Origin: Humulus lupulus
Lineage: Eukaryota; Streptophyta; Magnoliopsida; Rosales; Cannabaceae
Assembly (NCBI RefSeq): GCF_963169125.1
Contig: NC_084802.1
Span: 36,044,607-36,108,606, forward strand
Direction of reading: 5' to 3'
DNA: 64,000 nt
Both the position numbers and the translations under genes were made by a program. Each line of letters starts with the position of its first letter. Within the stretch, counting starts at the first letter, position 1. The notes under the pieces are model-generated. The model ran no database searches. It was not told where the DNA came from and saw only the letters and a list, made by a program, of their open reading frames with translations. Positions 1 through 11,988 of the stretch are shown here, piece by piece.

Positions 1-1701
1 TAATGCTACGGATTCATATTCTCCCATCTTTCTCTTATTAGACAGGATCTCTTTCATAAATTTGACGTAGCGAGGCATTTTTTCCAGGGCTTCAGTCAAA
101 GGAATATTAATATGCAGCTTCTTGAACACCTCCACAAACTTTGCAAACTGTTTATCCAGATTTTGCTTGCGGAGTCTTTGTGAATATGGGATCTTGATAT
201 GGTGCTCAATGCTCACTAGAGGTACCACTTCTTTTTTTGGGAGGCCATCAGTAACCTTCTCTTCACTAGGCTTCTTTTCTGCTGTGTTCTTTATCCTTTG
301 ATCGTGACTCATCTCATCTGACTGATTCTTTCTTGGCCCTTCATACTGTGTCCCACTCCTCAAGATAATGGGTTGCCACTTTCTTTAGGATTTACTTTAG
401 TAGTGCTAGGAAAACTTTCTTGAGCCCTGTTTGTCATTAAAGTGGCCAACTGACCAATCTAAGTCTTCAAACTTCTAATAAATGCCCTTGTTTCAGTCAT
501 AAACTTATTTAATACATCATGTTGTGCTTCAGGTTTCTTCATGGGAAGTGGCTGCTGTGGTGGTCTATTCTGTGGTTGATAGAACCCAAGAGGGGGATGT
601 TGGAAAGACTGTTAGGGTTGTGGGAAAGGATGATGGTTTAGTGGAAAAGGTTGTTGTGCTCCTTGATTATTTTTCCATGAGATGTTAGGATGGTTCCTCC
701 ACCCTTGGTTATAGGTCATGGAATATGGGTTATTGTCTGGCCTTTGGAAATTTCCTATGGCATGAACTTATTCCATAGGAAAAAATTTTAAATCCACTCC
801 AGGGCACTGATTAGGTGGATGAGTCATTCCACACATTTCACACACACTTTGCAATTGCATGGCTTGAGCTGCGAGGTTATTCTATTGTAACTGCTTCGTC
901 AAGGATGCCACTTGAGTTGTAAGCATTAAGATGTCATCTAATTCAATCATCCCAGCCACCTTCTTTGTATTTTCCCTCTCAGTAGGCCACTGATAGTTGT
1001 TCATGGCCATCTCCTCCAGTAATTCTAACGCTTTGTTAGCACTCTTTCTCATGAAAGCACCCCTGTTGCTGCATTAATTATGGTACGAGTAGTACCACCC
1101 AACCCATTATAAAAGTTGTGGACCAACATCCACTTCTCAATTCCATGATGGGGACACTTCCTTAACAACTCCTTGAAGCGCTCCTATGCATCATGCAATG
1201 AGTCCCCATCATTTTGGTGGAAGTTATTAATTTCGCCTCTCAACTTTGCAGCTTTTGCTGGAGGGAAAAACATGGCAAGGAACTTTTGGGCTAGTTCCTC
1301 CCATGTCGTGATGGAATTGGCATGCAGTGAAATTTACCAACTCTTCGCTCGGTCCCTTAAGGAAAACGGGAATAGTCTTAGTTGAATGGCATCGTCACTC
1401 ACCCTATTCATCGTAAACGTTGCACACATCCCTAAGAAATTGGCTATGTGCAAGTTTGGATCCTCAGTCAATAACCAAATTGGATGGTGGACTACACCAT
1501 TTGTAAAATTGTTGGCTTGATTTCAAAGTTGTTAGCAGCAACGGTAGGGTGTCTGATGCAGGAATGCATTCCTGTGACCGTGGGAAGTACATAATCTCTT
1601 AGGGTCCTTGGTCTTTGTTCAATAGAGACCTCTACAGCAGCTGCTGCTCTTTGAACATTATTAGCAGTATTATTCGCTGCATTCCCTTGATTCTCAGCCA
1701 T
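1..1701 (-). pseudogene. Decayed Athila-type gag
   Basis: Gag would form the capsid of the retrotransposon particle. A minus-strand ATG at 1701 begins [11 protein letters not shown] and runs to a stop near 1492. Beyond this, recognisable gag continues in shifted frames: EDPNLHIANFLGMC, ITTWEELAQKFLAMFFPP, FKELLRKCPHHGIEKW and LVHNFYNGLGGTTRTIINAA. A zinc-knuckle-like stretch CEMCGMTHPPNQCPG lies at about 870-790. The segment QFAKFVEVFKKLHINIPL to PRYVKFMKEILSNKRK (about 150-10) is the conserved part just before the protease. In-frame stops occur, for example a TAG within DA*ERF near 1180 where the family has Trp. This is a dead copy. Confidence 0.85.
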
Positions 1702-1908
1702 GGTGTTCTCCACCCTCTTCTTCTTTTTGTTCCGTCTGCAGGTTCTCTCTATCTTAGGATTCGTTGGTATGATTTCAAATGACTTTCCACTTCTCATATA
1801 CCAAAACTGCCTGAGATTAGAAAATTCAGACACAAACTAAGTTGGAATAACAAGAAAAACAATCAAATTAGAATAAAAATTAATTGAATTGATATTAATA
1901 ATTTTCAA

Positions 1909-1926
1909 TCTCCGACAACGGCGCCA
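1909..1926 (-). promoter_or_regulatory. Primer binding site of the Athila-type element
   Basis: The minus strand reads TGGCGCCGTTGTCGGAG, the usual primer binding site of Athila and related elements. It lies about 20 bp inside the LTR end at 1946. It marks the 5' side of the element and fixes its direction. Confidence 0.85.
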
Positions 1927-1945
1927 ATATCTTGTTGTGAAAAAT

Positions 1946-3113
1946 TGATAACGCAAGTATACATATCGTTTCAAGTAATAAAGTGCACAAACACGAGTAT
2001 TGTCCCACGAAAACTGAATTACCAAGTACCAATATTTAATTCCTAATCTCTATTTGGCTAATGAAGAATTGTCGAATAAATAAAACTAAAACATAAACAT
2101 AAAAATTATCAAAACAAAATAATTAAAACTATGAACGCTAAACAAATAATGCTAAAGATAATTAATTAATGGATGAAAAATTATGGAATTTAATCTCGTC
2201 ATCTTTCCACTCTCTATTTCCTTAATGCAATATTCTCACAAATAATTTCTTCTAATTGAGATAGCAAGTTACAAAAGCATTCTATATTCGGGTTAAGATA
2301 AATAAAACCCGACCTATGTGTGAATTTTCTATATTTCTATGATAAACTCAACCTATAGGAAGCATTAAGCATGAGAACTCATAAACTACATAAACCATAT
2401 TGATCCTTTCGTTCAATATCGAAATCTACGTCTAATCAGTTATAACATGTTTAAATCTTACTACTAGATTTTGAATCAAAATCATATAAACCATGCAATA
2501 GATGGTCAATCAATCACAATCAATAAGCATAAATTGAAAATATCTCAATAATGAAGAACAAAACATAAAATTTGCATTAATTCATAGTAGACTTTCAAGA
2601 GACTCAATTAAAAACCCTAAACTAGATTTAGTTCATATTCATAATATTCAAATCCATAAAACTAACAATCAACGTGACATAAAGATGAAAGAAATAAAGA
2701 AAATAAAAAAAACTCTAAGCGATAATGAGCATCCAGTTGTCTTCCCCAAGTCCCAACTCTGAAAAAACCAAGGTTTTATGATGAAAATCGCATTAAAATA
2801 CGTAACCCTACGTTTTCTCCACGTGAAATGACCAAAATTCCATTCATTAAAAATCCGCAGAAAATCCTCATTTCCAGCCACCTAGCACGGTCGCGCTCTA
2901 CAGTAGCGCGGTCACGCTACTTGCCCTGAAACACCAGTTTTTCCAGAATTTCTTCTTTTTTTTTATTTTCACCTCATTTTGTTCCAAAACATCCTCAGTC
3001 CTTCAAAACCTAAAAACAAACCAAAACAAGTGTAAAATAGAACAAAATAGCCCTAATTAAATAAAACACTACCTAAAAAGACACACTAAAACGAGTCTAA
3101 AACTTGTTTATCA
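1946..3113 (-). repeat. 5' LTR of the Athila-type element
   Basis: The 1168-bp repeat has inverted ends TGATAACGCAAG at 1946 and CTTGTTTATCA at 3113, so it is TG...CA bounded. A GC-rich block at about 2883-2925 (CGGTCGCGCT and GCGGTCACGCTA) stands out from the AT-rich background and is common in LTRs of this group. The other LTR is outside the window. Confidence 0.75.
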
Positions 3114-4295
3114 TTAAGGAATCTTCATGAGTACCTCTTGCTTACAACATCTTTAGGTCGGACCAAATCAGCATTTATTTTCATAATTTTACTTTGTTCA
3201 CTTTCGCTTCAAGCGTTATTAGACTTATTCTGACTCAATTTAAATAATATTGATTTGCAATTGGCATACATATATGTATGATTTTATCATTTTGAACTTC
3301 TGGTTCTTATTTTGTGCAAAGATTATTTTTCAAAACATTCATCGATCCAACTGCAATTCTCTCCCTTGAATTGAGAGAATTTCTAAAAAATTAATACAAC
3401 CTGTAAAGGTTTCAATATATCACAATAAATCAATATTTGTTCAAACTCATATTTATTATTGGGTCAATGAACTTTAGGTTCAATAAATCACAATTATGAA
3501 CTTATTTCATTTTCAAAAATGAGTAATATATATATGTGTATAATTAGAAATATATAAGCTTATAACTTTTGTGAGTCTATGATCATATGATCTTATCACG
3601 TCGATAAGAAATTATGTAATAAAAATTCAACAATGATTCAATATTGCAAAGGGAATATAATCCAACAATTTTCTATCAAAATAATTTAATATTTGTTTTC
3701 ATACATATCGAAAAGAAAAAAAATAGCTACATATATAACACAATGATTTATATAGGCAAAATAATTTTCACTATAAATATAATTTCAACTTATAAATAAT
3801 TATGAAAAGTTTTAGAGATGAATGCACTAATTAACATTCTAATTACTAGTATTTTTAGAAATTATACATGAAGAAAAAAATTTAACAATAAAATTTTACA
3901 AGTTAAATCTTTTAGAAAATAAATTATTTGAAAACTAGTTGATTTTTACGTACTTTTCGTTTAAAATTGCAAAATATTTAAATTCATTTTCACTTTCCAT
4001 GTTAAAAAAATATGTACATGTTTCCTTGAGCACCATATATGAATTAATAATGAAAAGAATATTTTGGTTCTTCATTAAAATTTAGAAAAATTATTAACAT
4101 TTTATTACATATGATTGATCATGTCAAAATAATTCAATTAATGAACTTCAGGCTCACTATACTTTGTATTTCAGTGAAATTTTTAGCATATAAGTGTTAC
4201 AAGTTTTATTTTTATATACTAGAGAATGAAATACTTTTATTATCCTTCAAAACATATAATAGTATTGACTTTTTTATTCATTTTTTATAATATTG
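3114..4295. other. AT-rich stretch with no gene seen
   Basis: I see no convincing coding frame or RNA gene. The DNA is very AT-rich with long A/T runs. A short phrase resembling caatgaactttaggttca recurs in variant form near 3465 and 4140, so it may be an old decayed repeat. Confidence 0.6.
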
Positions 4296-4338
4296 TTTTT
4301 TTTTTTTTTTTTGCTTGAGCAACGTGTTCATTAGAAAA

Positions 4339-5738
4339 TTAAAAGAGTTTGATGGGAACCACAGGAAGCGGTCCCTCCCTCAGGCAAACACCAGCCTCAC
4401 TGCTATCAACTCTAGCAATTTTGGCTAGACCATCGGTTACAACATTCAGCTTACAATTAATGAAAATAAAACTACAACTAGATAGTTTGTTACACAATTC
4501 TAAGACTTCAACAAAAGCAGTCCATAGCGTCCAAATGGGTGGGTATTTCCTCTTTGTCAAAGTAGTCACTACAACCTGTGAATCTGATAGAAAGACAGCA
4601 TTACTCCAGTTCCTTAACACTGCCCAACTTACTGCCAATTTGATTGCCAGGAGCTCTCCTTCTAGAGCCGAGCACGCTTCAATTTTCCTTAAGTTTGTTT
4701 CCCACTGCGAGTTATGCAAGTTAACCGCAAAGGATGCTAAACATGCAACTCCATTCTTCCATGAAGCATCTATGAAGATGACTCTGACTGCTTCAAAAAA
4801 GGATCTTCCCTTCAAACTTTGAAGATGGGCCGAAAATCGACTCCTCCAAGGACTCTATGATCTTAGCATTGAACTCTTCCCATCTGGCCTTTATGCTTTG
4901 TGCAATCAAACCTGGAGAGGTGATGTGTCCATAAATCAACGTGGCATTTCTTTGTTTCCAAATTGTCTCAAATAAGCAGCCCGCATAGGTGAGGAAAGAG
5001 ACCGGTGCAATTCTCTAAATTGGTCGATTGCTTGTATCATGAACTCCCCCATGGAATTGGCTGTAATATAACTTGACGGCATTGGGAAAGGATCCACAAA
5101 CCATAAAGCCCATGCCAGGGCGCATTCTTTAAATACATGCAAGCTAGTTTCCTCCTCTTCTTGACACAACACACATCGAGGTCTTGGACAAAATCCAACT
5201 TGTGTTAGGTTGGGAGGACATCTGCAATAACTCTCCATAGGATGAGACTAAGTCTTAGGTGAATGCCACACCTTCCTCCAAATGGATCTCTTTACATCAA
5301 ACATATGTTTATGGTCCTCTATATATGCTGATTTGGTTGTTAGCAGATCGTTCGATGTCAAGATGTCCCTGTGGTGGAGGGGTAGACGCTAAATCTTGAG
5401 AATTTTATTTCCAAAATCCTCTCCAAAGATGTCGATCACATATCTTTGATTCCATGTATTGTTGTTAGTTGTAAGATGGAGCAAAGTCTTCATGTGAGGG
5501 GCTTTTACTCTACAGCTTTCCATGGTGTCCCGAAACTCTCTATAGGACATCCAAGGGATCCAAGGCTATTTCCAAACATCAACACTAGAACCATCACCTA
5601 CCATTGAATAACATCCTTTTCTCAAAAAAAAAATCTTGCTTCAAGGATGCCCCTCCACTTAGGGGTATCACTAGAACGGTGTTCAACATCCTAAAAGGAC
5701 TTGTTCCCACAATATTTCTTTGACAAGCAATTCACCCA
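4339..5738 (-). pseudogene. LINE ORF2 C-terminal part: zinc-binding tail and RNase H
   Basis: From high to low coordinate the minus strand gives DTPKWRGILEAR and KGCYSMVGDGSSVDVWK (about 5690-5570), then a zinc-binding segment CVLCQEEEETSLHVFKECALAWALW (5238-5090). An RNase H domain follows at 4815-4339, with VIFIDASWKNG (first Asp), CSALEGELLAIKLA (Glu), VFLSDSQVVV (Asp) and NVVTDGLAKIAR (last Asp). All four acidic catalytic positions of RNase H are still visible. Frameshifts and stops separate the parts, so no working protein is expected. Confidence 0.85.
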
Positions 5739-5959
5739 ATGCCCTAAAAGCATGTAAAGACATTTTATTGGTTTTAAATAAAAGTACAGTTTTATTATAA
5801 TTGAATGTTATAATTATTGTTTCTATTAATTATATATTAATATCAAGAAAATTTCTTATTCATTCATGAGAATATGATCTTGTATTAGTACAAGAGAATT
5901 AAGATCATATATAATAAATAAAATAGTCAATAACATATTAAAGTAAGGAATATTTATTG

Positions 5960-5964
5960 AATAG
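5960..5964. repeat. Target site duplication of Tat element 1, left copy (AATAG)
   Basis: AATAG stands directly before the LTR start TGTTGACGCGG. The same five bases follow the other LTR at 18450-18454. This perfect 5-bp match shows a single intact insertion event. Confidence 0.9.
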
Positions 5965-6722
5965 TGTTGACGCGGTTCTTTGCCAACAGGTAATTAAGAA
6001 AAGAAGAGAAAAGGATTAGTGCTAATGTTGAACCGTAACAGATATATGATCTTGGAAAAGTGAAATGGTGACTCAAGACACGTTTTTTAAGTGGTTCGAA
6101 GGTTAAAATCCTTCTACTCCACTAGTCAGTATTATTGCTATATACTGGATATTTGATTACAGGGTATTTCTTACAAGAGATCATCCAACCTCTATTAACT
6201 CCCAGGGTCTCCATATTTATAGGAGAAGGCACCTGGGAGTTGGTAAGAAGGTCATCCCGTGACCTTCTTACCTATCGTATCAACTCTGTGACATTCATGA
6301 TTAATTCCTAAACCTGACACATAAGTGTGGTCAAATCAATAGGTAAGGAGATAATGGGCCGCACGGCCCAACCCAGTCGTGAGTGTCTGAATACGCACGT
6401 TCCTGCTGTGTGTCCGAGAATTCAGGGGCATATCAGACACGTGATGTCTGATATATGCACGTTTACCTTGCGTGTGTTGACTTTACAAAGGTTCATAGTC
6501 TCCAGGTCCAGCTCATACCACGATCTGGATACCTAACTCGACCTTCGGCCTTCAGAGTCAGGACTCAGTTCTTAGGCAAGCTTGGCGAACCCTTGGGTTA
6601 CCTCGATCTAAGGAGGTACGACCTTATGACGGAAGCTCCGATTTTGGGGATGTCCACGAGATAATCATGATTAGGCCGTGGCTCAGCTCGCTAATCAGCC
6701 CGTGGGAAAATCAGGGCGTACA
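5965..6722 (-). repeat. 3' LTR of Tat element 1
   Basis: Bounded by TGTTGACGCGG and GGGCGTACA, 758 bp. By eye it differs from the other LTR (17692-18449) at about 22 positions with no length change, roughly 97% identity. On the minus strand a TATA-like CCTATAAATATGG lies at 6223-6211. Short open frames in it, such as 6327-6536, also occur in the other LTR and are not genes. Confidence 0.92.
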
Positions 6723-6746
6723 TCTGCCCCCCGAGCCCCTGCTCGT
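6723..6746 (-). promoter_or_regulatory. Probable polypurine tract of Tat element 1
   Basis: Directly inside the 3' LTR the minus strand reads GGGGCTCGGGGGGCAGA, a purine-rich stretch where the plus-strand DNA primer is expected. Confidence 0.65.
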
Positions 6747-6985
6747 GGTATACCACCTCGTATAAGGCCACAGTAGGGGCTTTTAGGCTTCCCCATTAAC
6801 TCTTCACATTCCACCTCTTACGCAGGCGCCTGATACGTAGAACATCGTGGTTGGTGACGGTACGTCTTACGAGAACCGCATTTAATGGCCTAGCCTATGC
6901 CCAGCCATCGTTTTGTATTTCGAGTGGAGGGCCTCGGATCCCTCATCAGGGCCATCCAACGGCCCTCTATACGTGACCCTTCACG

Positions 6986-6994
6986 TATATAAAA
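6986..6994 (+). promoter_or_regulatory. TATA box of the antisense gene of Tat element 1
   Basis: TATATAAAA is followed by a GC-rich stretch and then a pyrimidine-rich leader with CTTCTTTCC-type runs from about 7030. It lies about 730 bp before the first ATG. The distance is explained by a likely leader intron (7222-7712). A promoter separate from the LTR would let this gene be transcribed against the element. Confidence 0.65.
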
Positions 6995-7221
6995 GGGGTG
7001 GCCACCCTACGCATGGGCCACCCTTTCATTTGAAATTTCTCAGAACTTCTTTCCTTCTTCTCTCTTCATCTCAGAAGAAAAAAGAAACCCTCCTTTCTGC
7101 GACCGCCATTCTTAGTGTTCAAGAAGCTCAGGCGTGAGGATTCCCTTGAATCTTTGGAGACAGCAACTCCTACGAAGCTCCAATCTAGGCGACACCTTTA
7201 TTCACCTCCCAACCAAACACT

Positions 7222-7712
7222 GTAAGTCTCCTGACCAGGCGTGTTTTGAAAATATTTTTCACTATAGCTTAGGTAAATATTTACTGTAGCCACATGCAAG
7301 GGTTTACTGGTTTTTGTGGGTATGAAGGGTGAAAGCCTTTTAGGTTAGGGTATTTTTTGCTGTAGGAAATCGTTTAGGAGTATGGTTTGTAGGATGCATT
7401 TTCTGGGGAAAATTTCTGGGTAGGAGTTTTAGAATTTTGGGTGCAAAACCGGGTAGCTTAGGGGACACGCTTCATAGGCGATTTTGCAATCTTTGCCTAC
7501 TAAAACTTCCCCCCCAAGGAAAATTCTATCCTGACCCTCCTGACACACGAATTCCAAGTAATCGGGGATCTGTTGGGAGCACAGGCGCGTGTTCATTGAA
7601 CCGCGTGGTCCCACTCTCCACGGGCTGGGCTTACCTCAGCTCGTGCAAATAACATTTGATTTTTCCTCACGCTTGGGTCTCCTTTTCTGAAATATTTTCT
7701 TTTGTTCGTTAG
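7222..7712 (+). other. Likely intron in the 5' leader of the antisense gene
   Basis: The donor GTAAGT at 7222 fits the plant consensus. The acceptor is a T-rich stretch ending in TTCGTTAG at 7712, eight bases before the ATG at 7721. There is no convincing coding frame inside. Confidence 0.55.
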
Positions 7713-7720
7713 GCGACCAG

Positions 7721-10394
7721 ATGGCACCGAAGAGGAGCGCTCCAAAGAAGACCGTCGGCAGCTCGATCTCTCAGCAAGACAAAGGAAAGGCGGTGATGCC
7801 GGACTCCCCGATCCCCAACTTTGGGCCGGCCGTGGAGCAGGAGTTCGAGGTCGCTCCTGATGCCTTCTTTGAGGCGGAGTGGATCGTCTCAAAGGTCACC
7901 GACCAGGCGAAGATCAACAAGATCTTTCTCTCCTACAACATCGCCCTGGGGAGAACATCTGTGGTTGCCCGACCCCCCGCGGAAAGCGAGCGAAGCTGCG
8001 CGCCACTCGACGAGGTATTCGCGGCCTGGAGCGGCGAGCATTTCAAGGTGGGGGCATTCCTCCCGCTGGACCAGTATTTCGTGGACTTCCTCAATTATGT
8101 GATGTTGGCACCATTTCAGCTCCCCCCCAACTCTTATCGGTTGTTGGCGGGGTTGAGATATTTATTTCTGAAGCACGAGTGGGAGGTCCCTACTCCAGCG
8201 GACATTTTGTACTTCTTCTACCTCAAGGCCAGCCCGGATCAGCGGGGGCGAGGCGACGGTTTTTATTACTTGACCCGATTTCCCAACACGGCTGCGGTCA
8301 TCGAGCTGCCCAGCCACCCCAACGACTTTAAGGATCAATTCTTCATGTCGACGGGGTTCAGAAACTGCGAGCTCCACTACTTCAATCGTCCTCATAAGTG
8401 TTTTTTTTTTGTATCCTTAGCTCGTAAGTTAAGTGTCGTTTTAGCTCCTCTGGTATCCCTTTCTGACTTAGACTAATCCTGCAGCCATCTTCGCGAGGAC
8501 AGAGAAATCTGTGACCCTCGGGGCCCAATACGAGACACTGGCAGGCCTGCCCCCCAGTGAGAAAGATTACCGCGTGCTCGTAACAGACGAGACAATGGTA
8601 GCCTGCAAGCTAATTTTCCCAAATCAGAATTTGAACCTCAGGAGGCCCCGGGGGCTTCCCCCAGCTCGCGACACCAGACCCATCATCGTGGAGGAGGTCA
8701 CGGGAGACGAAGATGAGAAGGATGAGGGCGACGAAGTTCCCCTCGTGAGGAATAGGAAGCGGGCTTTGGAGGTCGCCGAGAGGACGGGCGAGGAGAGGAT
8801 CCAATTCGGAGCAGTCGCGGGTCCTTCTGGCCAAGGTAACCCTTACATGTTTAGGAGTCTAGATAGGGCCACAGCAGATCCCTGGCTGGCTAGGTTCAAC
8901 CCTAGGCAGCTCGTCCATCGTCACTGAAGTGATCCGGACCTGAACACAGCCCTGCTCCAATGTGTCGACCGGCTTGTGCTGGATTACCAAGATAGCCGAC
9001 CTAGGGGTACCGTAGTAGTAGATAACACCCTAGCCTTTAGGTCAATCCTATTCGAGGAGTATGGGACCAACCTTCGGTCATGGCCATCACTCCGGAGGGG
9101 CGCCGTAGCTCCGGGGCTTAAGCAATATGTAGAAGAATCTAGCCCGGAACCAGAGTCGGATCCAGAACTTTCACCAGCTCGGGAGATAATCGACTTAGAT
9201 TCTCCTGTGGGAGCTCCGGAGCCGATGGTCGTAACCATAGGTTCTTCTAGCCCGGGGGGTAGGATCCCTTTTAGTATACATATACTTTAATTTCTCTTTT
9301 TCCCCCCTTGTTTTTGTTTGTGTGATTGCTAACTTGTACTAATCATGTCTTTGCTTTGACAAAAGAGATGTCTCAGCCCGAGGAGAGCCTGCGAGGTGCA
9401 TTCTTCGGGGGGAACCCCCCAGCAGGGGCCGCTGGGCCAAAAATGAAGAGGCTCCGGACATCCAAGCACGCTGCCGGGACCCCCACCAAGTCTCCTGCAA
9501 AGGAGAAGGAGCAAGCCCCAGCTGCTCAGGTCGTGGGAGCGGTCCCTCCTGCTGCAGGGGGAAGCAACATGCCTCCACCTCCTCCGCGAGCTCCGGCCAT
9601 CGCCCGGGACGTAGGAACGAAGCTCAGGACCTCGGCGATTGTGCCCTCCGAGGTACATATCCCAGTCAATCCCCAGGACCTGGAGAAGATCCCAGAGGCC
9701 TTCCGGGGAACGGTGTATGAGTCGGCGAACTACGCCGTCAGCCACATATACAGGTTCAACGAGAAGGAGCTCCGGGCCATCGAGACAATGAGCCCGGTGG
9801 GCGTGCTGGAGTCTTCACTGGGCATGACCCTAACGGTAAGCTGTCTTTACCCCTTTATGGCTTTTATTATTACACCTTGCCCTGTTTTTTCTTTCTTCTC
9901 TTTTTTCTAAGGAAATTGTCTTTTCACCTTTGCAGAGCGCCGTTGCCCTTCACCGGAGCATCGCTAGGACCAAAACTCAGCTCGAGGACATGAGGAGCGA
10001 GCACCAGACTACCCTGCAGGCGGCTAAGGATGCCTTGGCAGCCTCGCAGGCCAAGTTGGAAAAAACCCGCTCGAAGGTCCAAGAGCTCGAGACTTCCCTC
10101 GCCACCTCGCGGACGGATCTAGATGCCGCGAAGGCTGAGGCTCAGGCCATCCAGGCCGCCCTAAAGGCCGAGCAGACAACTTCGGAAAAGTCCCTGGAAG
10201 ACCTGTTCTACCATTGTTGGGCCTACAATCCAGACGTTGACTTCTCCTTCCTGTCAGCGAGCCTCTGGGAGCGCTTGCTGGTGAAGTTCCAAGCTCGCCT
10301 TGATAAGGAAGCGCCCTCCGAGGCCGGGGAAGGCTTTGGCGCAGCTGAGCAAGGCGAGACGGCGACCTCCAAGGGGCCACCTGGCGGAGCTTAG
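7721..10394 (+). CDS. Antisense accessory protein of Tat element 1 (putative gypsy-type transposon domain plus coiled coil), five exons
   Basis: Function unknown; the product is carried by some Tat-type retrotransposons on the strand opposite gag-pol. Coding exons by GT-AG sites and frame: 7721-8399, 8485-8835, 8950-9258, 9366-9835 and 9936-10394. Every junction keeps the frame and the total is 2268 nt, about 755 residues plus stop. The intron 8836-8949 removes an in-frame TGA at 8925. Residues about 110-190 (FLPLDQYFVDFLNYVMLAP, PADILYFFYLK) resemble the Pfam 'putative gypsy type transposon' domain. The middle is low-complexity (acidic, then Pro/Ala-rich). The last exon is a coiled coil rich in Ala, Glu, Lys and Gln, then a Gly/Ala-rich end. 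Unlike the facing gag-pol, this frame looks intact. The exon model is inferred and has no transcript support. Confidence 0.75.
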
Positions 10395-10540
10395 GGCGTT
10401 TCCTCTCTTGTGCCCTTCACTATTTTTTTAATATTTTTTGTGTAACCTTTGCATGAGGTGCTTCCACCTCGAGACAATTTGATTTAACATTTTTAATTGA
10501 TCTTCTTTCTTGCTCTTACGCATTTTGGTTACAATTTTTT

Positions 10541-11870
10541 AAAAAACTTAGTTCGCCTTAACTTTTACCCATATCTCGAGCTCTTTAGGAAGAACAACGA
10601 TCAATAGATTTAAATCAACTTCTAAGTTTTGTGACCCGGTTATGACCAGGAACTTATTTTGAAAACTTAGTTCGTGTTAACTTTTACCCATATCTCGAGC
10701 TCTTTAGGAAGAACAACGATCAATAGATTTGAATCAACTTCTAAGTTTTATGACTCGGTTATGACCAGGAACTTATTTTGAAAACTTAGTTCGTGTTAAC
10801 TTTTACCCATATCTCGAGCTCTTTAGGAAGAACAACGATCAATAGATTTGAATCAACTTCTAAGTTTTATGACCCGGTTATGACCAGGAACTTATTTTGA
10901 AAACTTAGTTCGCGTTAACTTTTATCCATATCTCGAGCTCTTTAGGAAGAACAACGATCAATAGATTATCAACTTCTAAGTTTTATGACCCGGTTATGAC
11001 CAGGAACTTATTTTGAAAACTTAGTTCGTGTTAACTTTTATCCATATCTCGAGCTCTTTAGGAAGAACAACGATCAATAGATTTAAATCAACTTCTAAGT
11101 TTTATGACCCAGTTATGACCAGGAACTTATTTTGAAAACTTAGTTCGCGTTAACTTTTACCCATATCTCGAGCTCTTTAGGAAGAACAACGAACAATAGA
11201 TTTAAATCAACTTCTAAGTTTTATGACCCGGTTATGACCAGGAACTTATTTTGAAAACTTAGTTCGCGTTAACTTTTATCCATATCTCGAGCTCTTTAGG
11301 AAGAACAACGATCAATAGATTTAAATCAACTTCTAAGTTTTATGACCCGGTTATGACCAGGAACTTATTTTGAAAACTTAGTTCGCGTTAACTTTTACCC
11401 ATATCTCGAGCTCTTTAGGAAGAACAACGATCAATAGATTTCAATCAACTTCTAAGTTTTATGACTCGGTTATGACCAAGAACTTATTTTGAAAACTTAG
11501 TTCGCGTTAACTTTTATCCATATCTCGAGCTCTTTAGGAAGAACAACGATCAATAGATTTAAATCAACTTCTAAGTTTTATGACCCGGTTATGACCAGGA
11601 ACTTATTTTGAAAACTTAATTCGCGTTAACTTTTACCCATATCTCGAGCTCTTTAGGAAGAACAACGATCAATAGATTTAAATCAACTTCTAAGTTTTAT
11701 GACCAGGAACTTATTTTGAAAACTTAGTTCGCGTTAACTTTTATCCATATCTCGAGCTCTTTAGGAAGAACAACGATCAATAGATTTAAATCAACTTCTA
11801 AGTTTTGTGAGCCGGTTATGACCAGGATAGGACTTAGTTAGCGTTTAATCCTTATCAATATCTCGCATTT
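10541..11870. repeat. 119-bp tandem repeat, about 11 copies, inside Tat element 1
   Basis: Copies start near 10541, 10661, 10780, 10899, 11015, 11134, 11253, 11372, 11491, 11610 and 11720. Each contains CATATCTCGAGCTCTTTAGG, CAACGATCAATAGATT and GACCCGGTTATGACCAGG. Some copies have short deletions and the last is decayed. The array sits between the 3' end of the antisense gene and the truncated end of pol, so transcripts from both sides would converge here. No coding frame. Confidence 0.95.
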
Positions 11871-11988
11871 TTTAAGAAAAACAACGGTCAATCGATATGA
11901 ATCAACTTCTAAGTCATTAAGGAGACCTGGTTATATCCAGGTACCATATGCCCCCCAAGTAACTGGGAAAGGGTCTTGCGTGGTTACT

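Larger units (their letters stand above)
1..3113 (-). mobile_element. Athila-type Ty3/gypsy retrotransposon, 5' part (cut by window start)
   Basis: Reading on the minus strand gives, in order, a complete LTR (3113-1946), a short spacer, a primer binding site (1926-1909) and a decayed gag (1701-1). The rest of the element lies outside the window. The gag sequence type (an N-terminal stretch containing [13 protein letters not shown], then FKELLRKCPHHGIEKW, then a zinc knuckle) and the TGGCGCCGTTG primer site fit the Athila branch of plant Ty3/gypsy elements. The element cannot encode a working gag because the frame is broken repeatedly. The outer target duplication cannot be checked because only one end is present. 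Confidence 0.85.

Noticed and set aside
1837..2881. Short minus-strand frames in the Athila LTR
   Set aside because: They lie within the LTR, are 60-70 codons, and have no conserved feature.
4349..4822. 157-codon open frame on the plus strand
   Set aside because: It is the exact opposite strand of the RNase H domain of the LINE, whose catalytic motifs are clear; the plus-strand protein has no recognisable feature.
6327..6664. Open frames in the left LTR of Tat element 1 (and 18054-18391 in the right LTR)
   Set aside because: They are present in both LTRs because the LTRs are copies, have no domain, and overlap each other in two frames.
7593..9745. Several open frames on the minus strand across the antisense gene
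   Set aside because: GC-rich coding DNA leaves open frames on the other strand by chance. The plus strand has the TATA box, introns and the domain.
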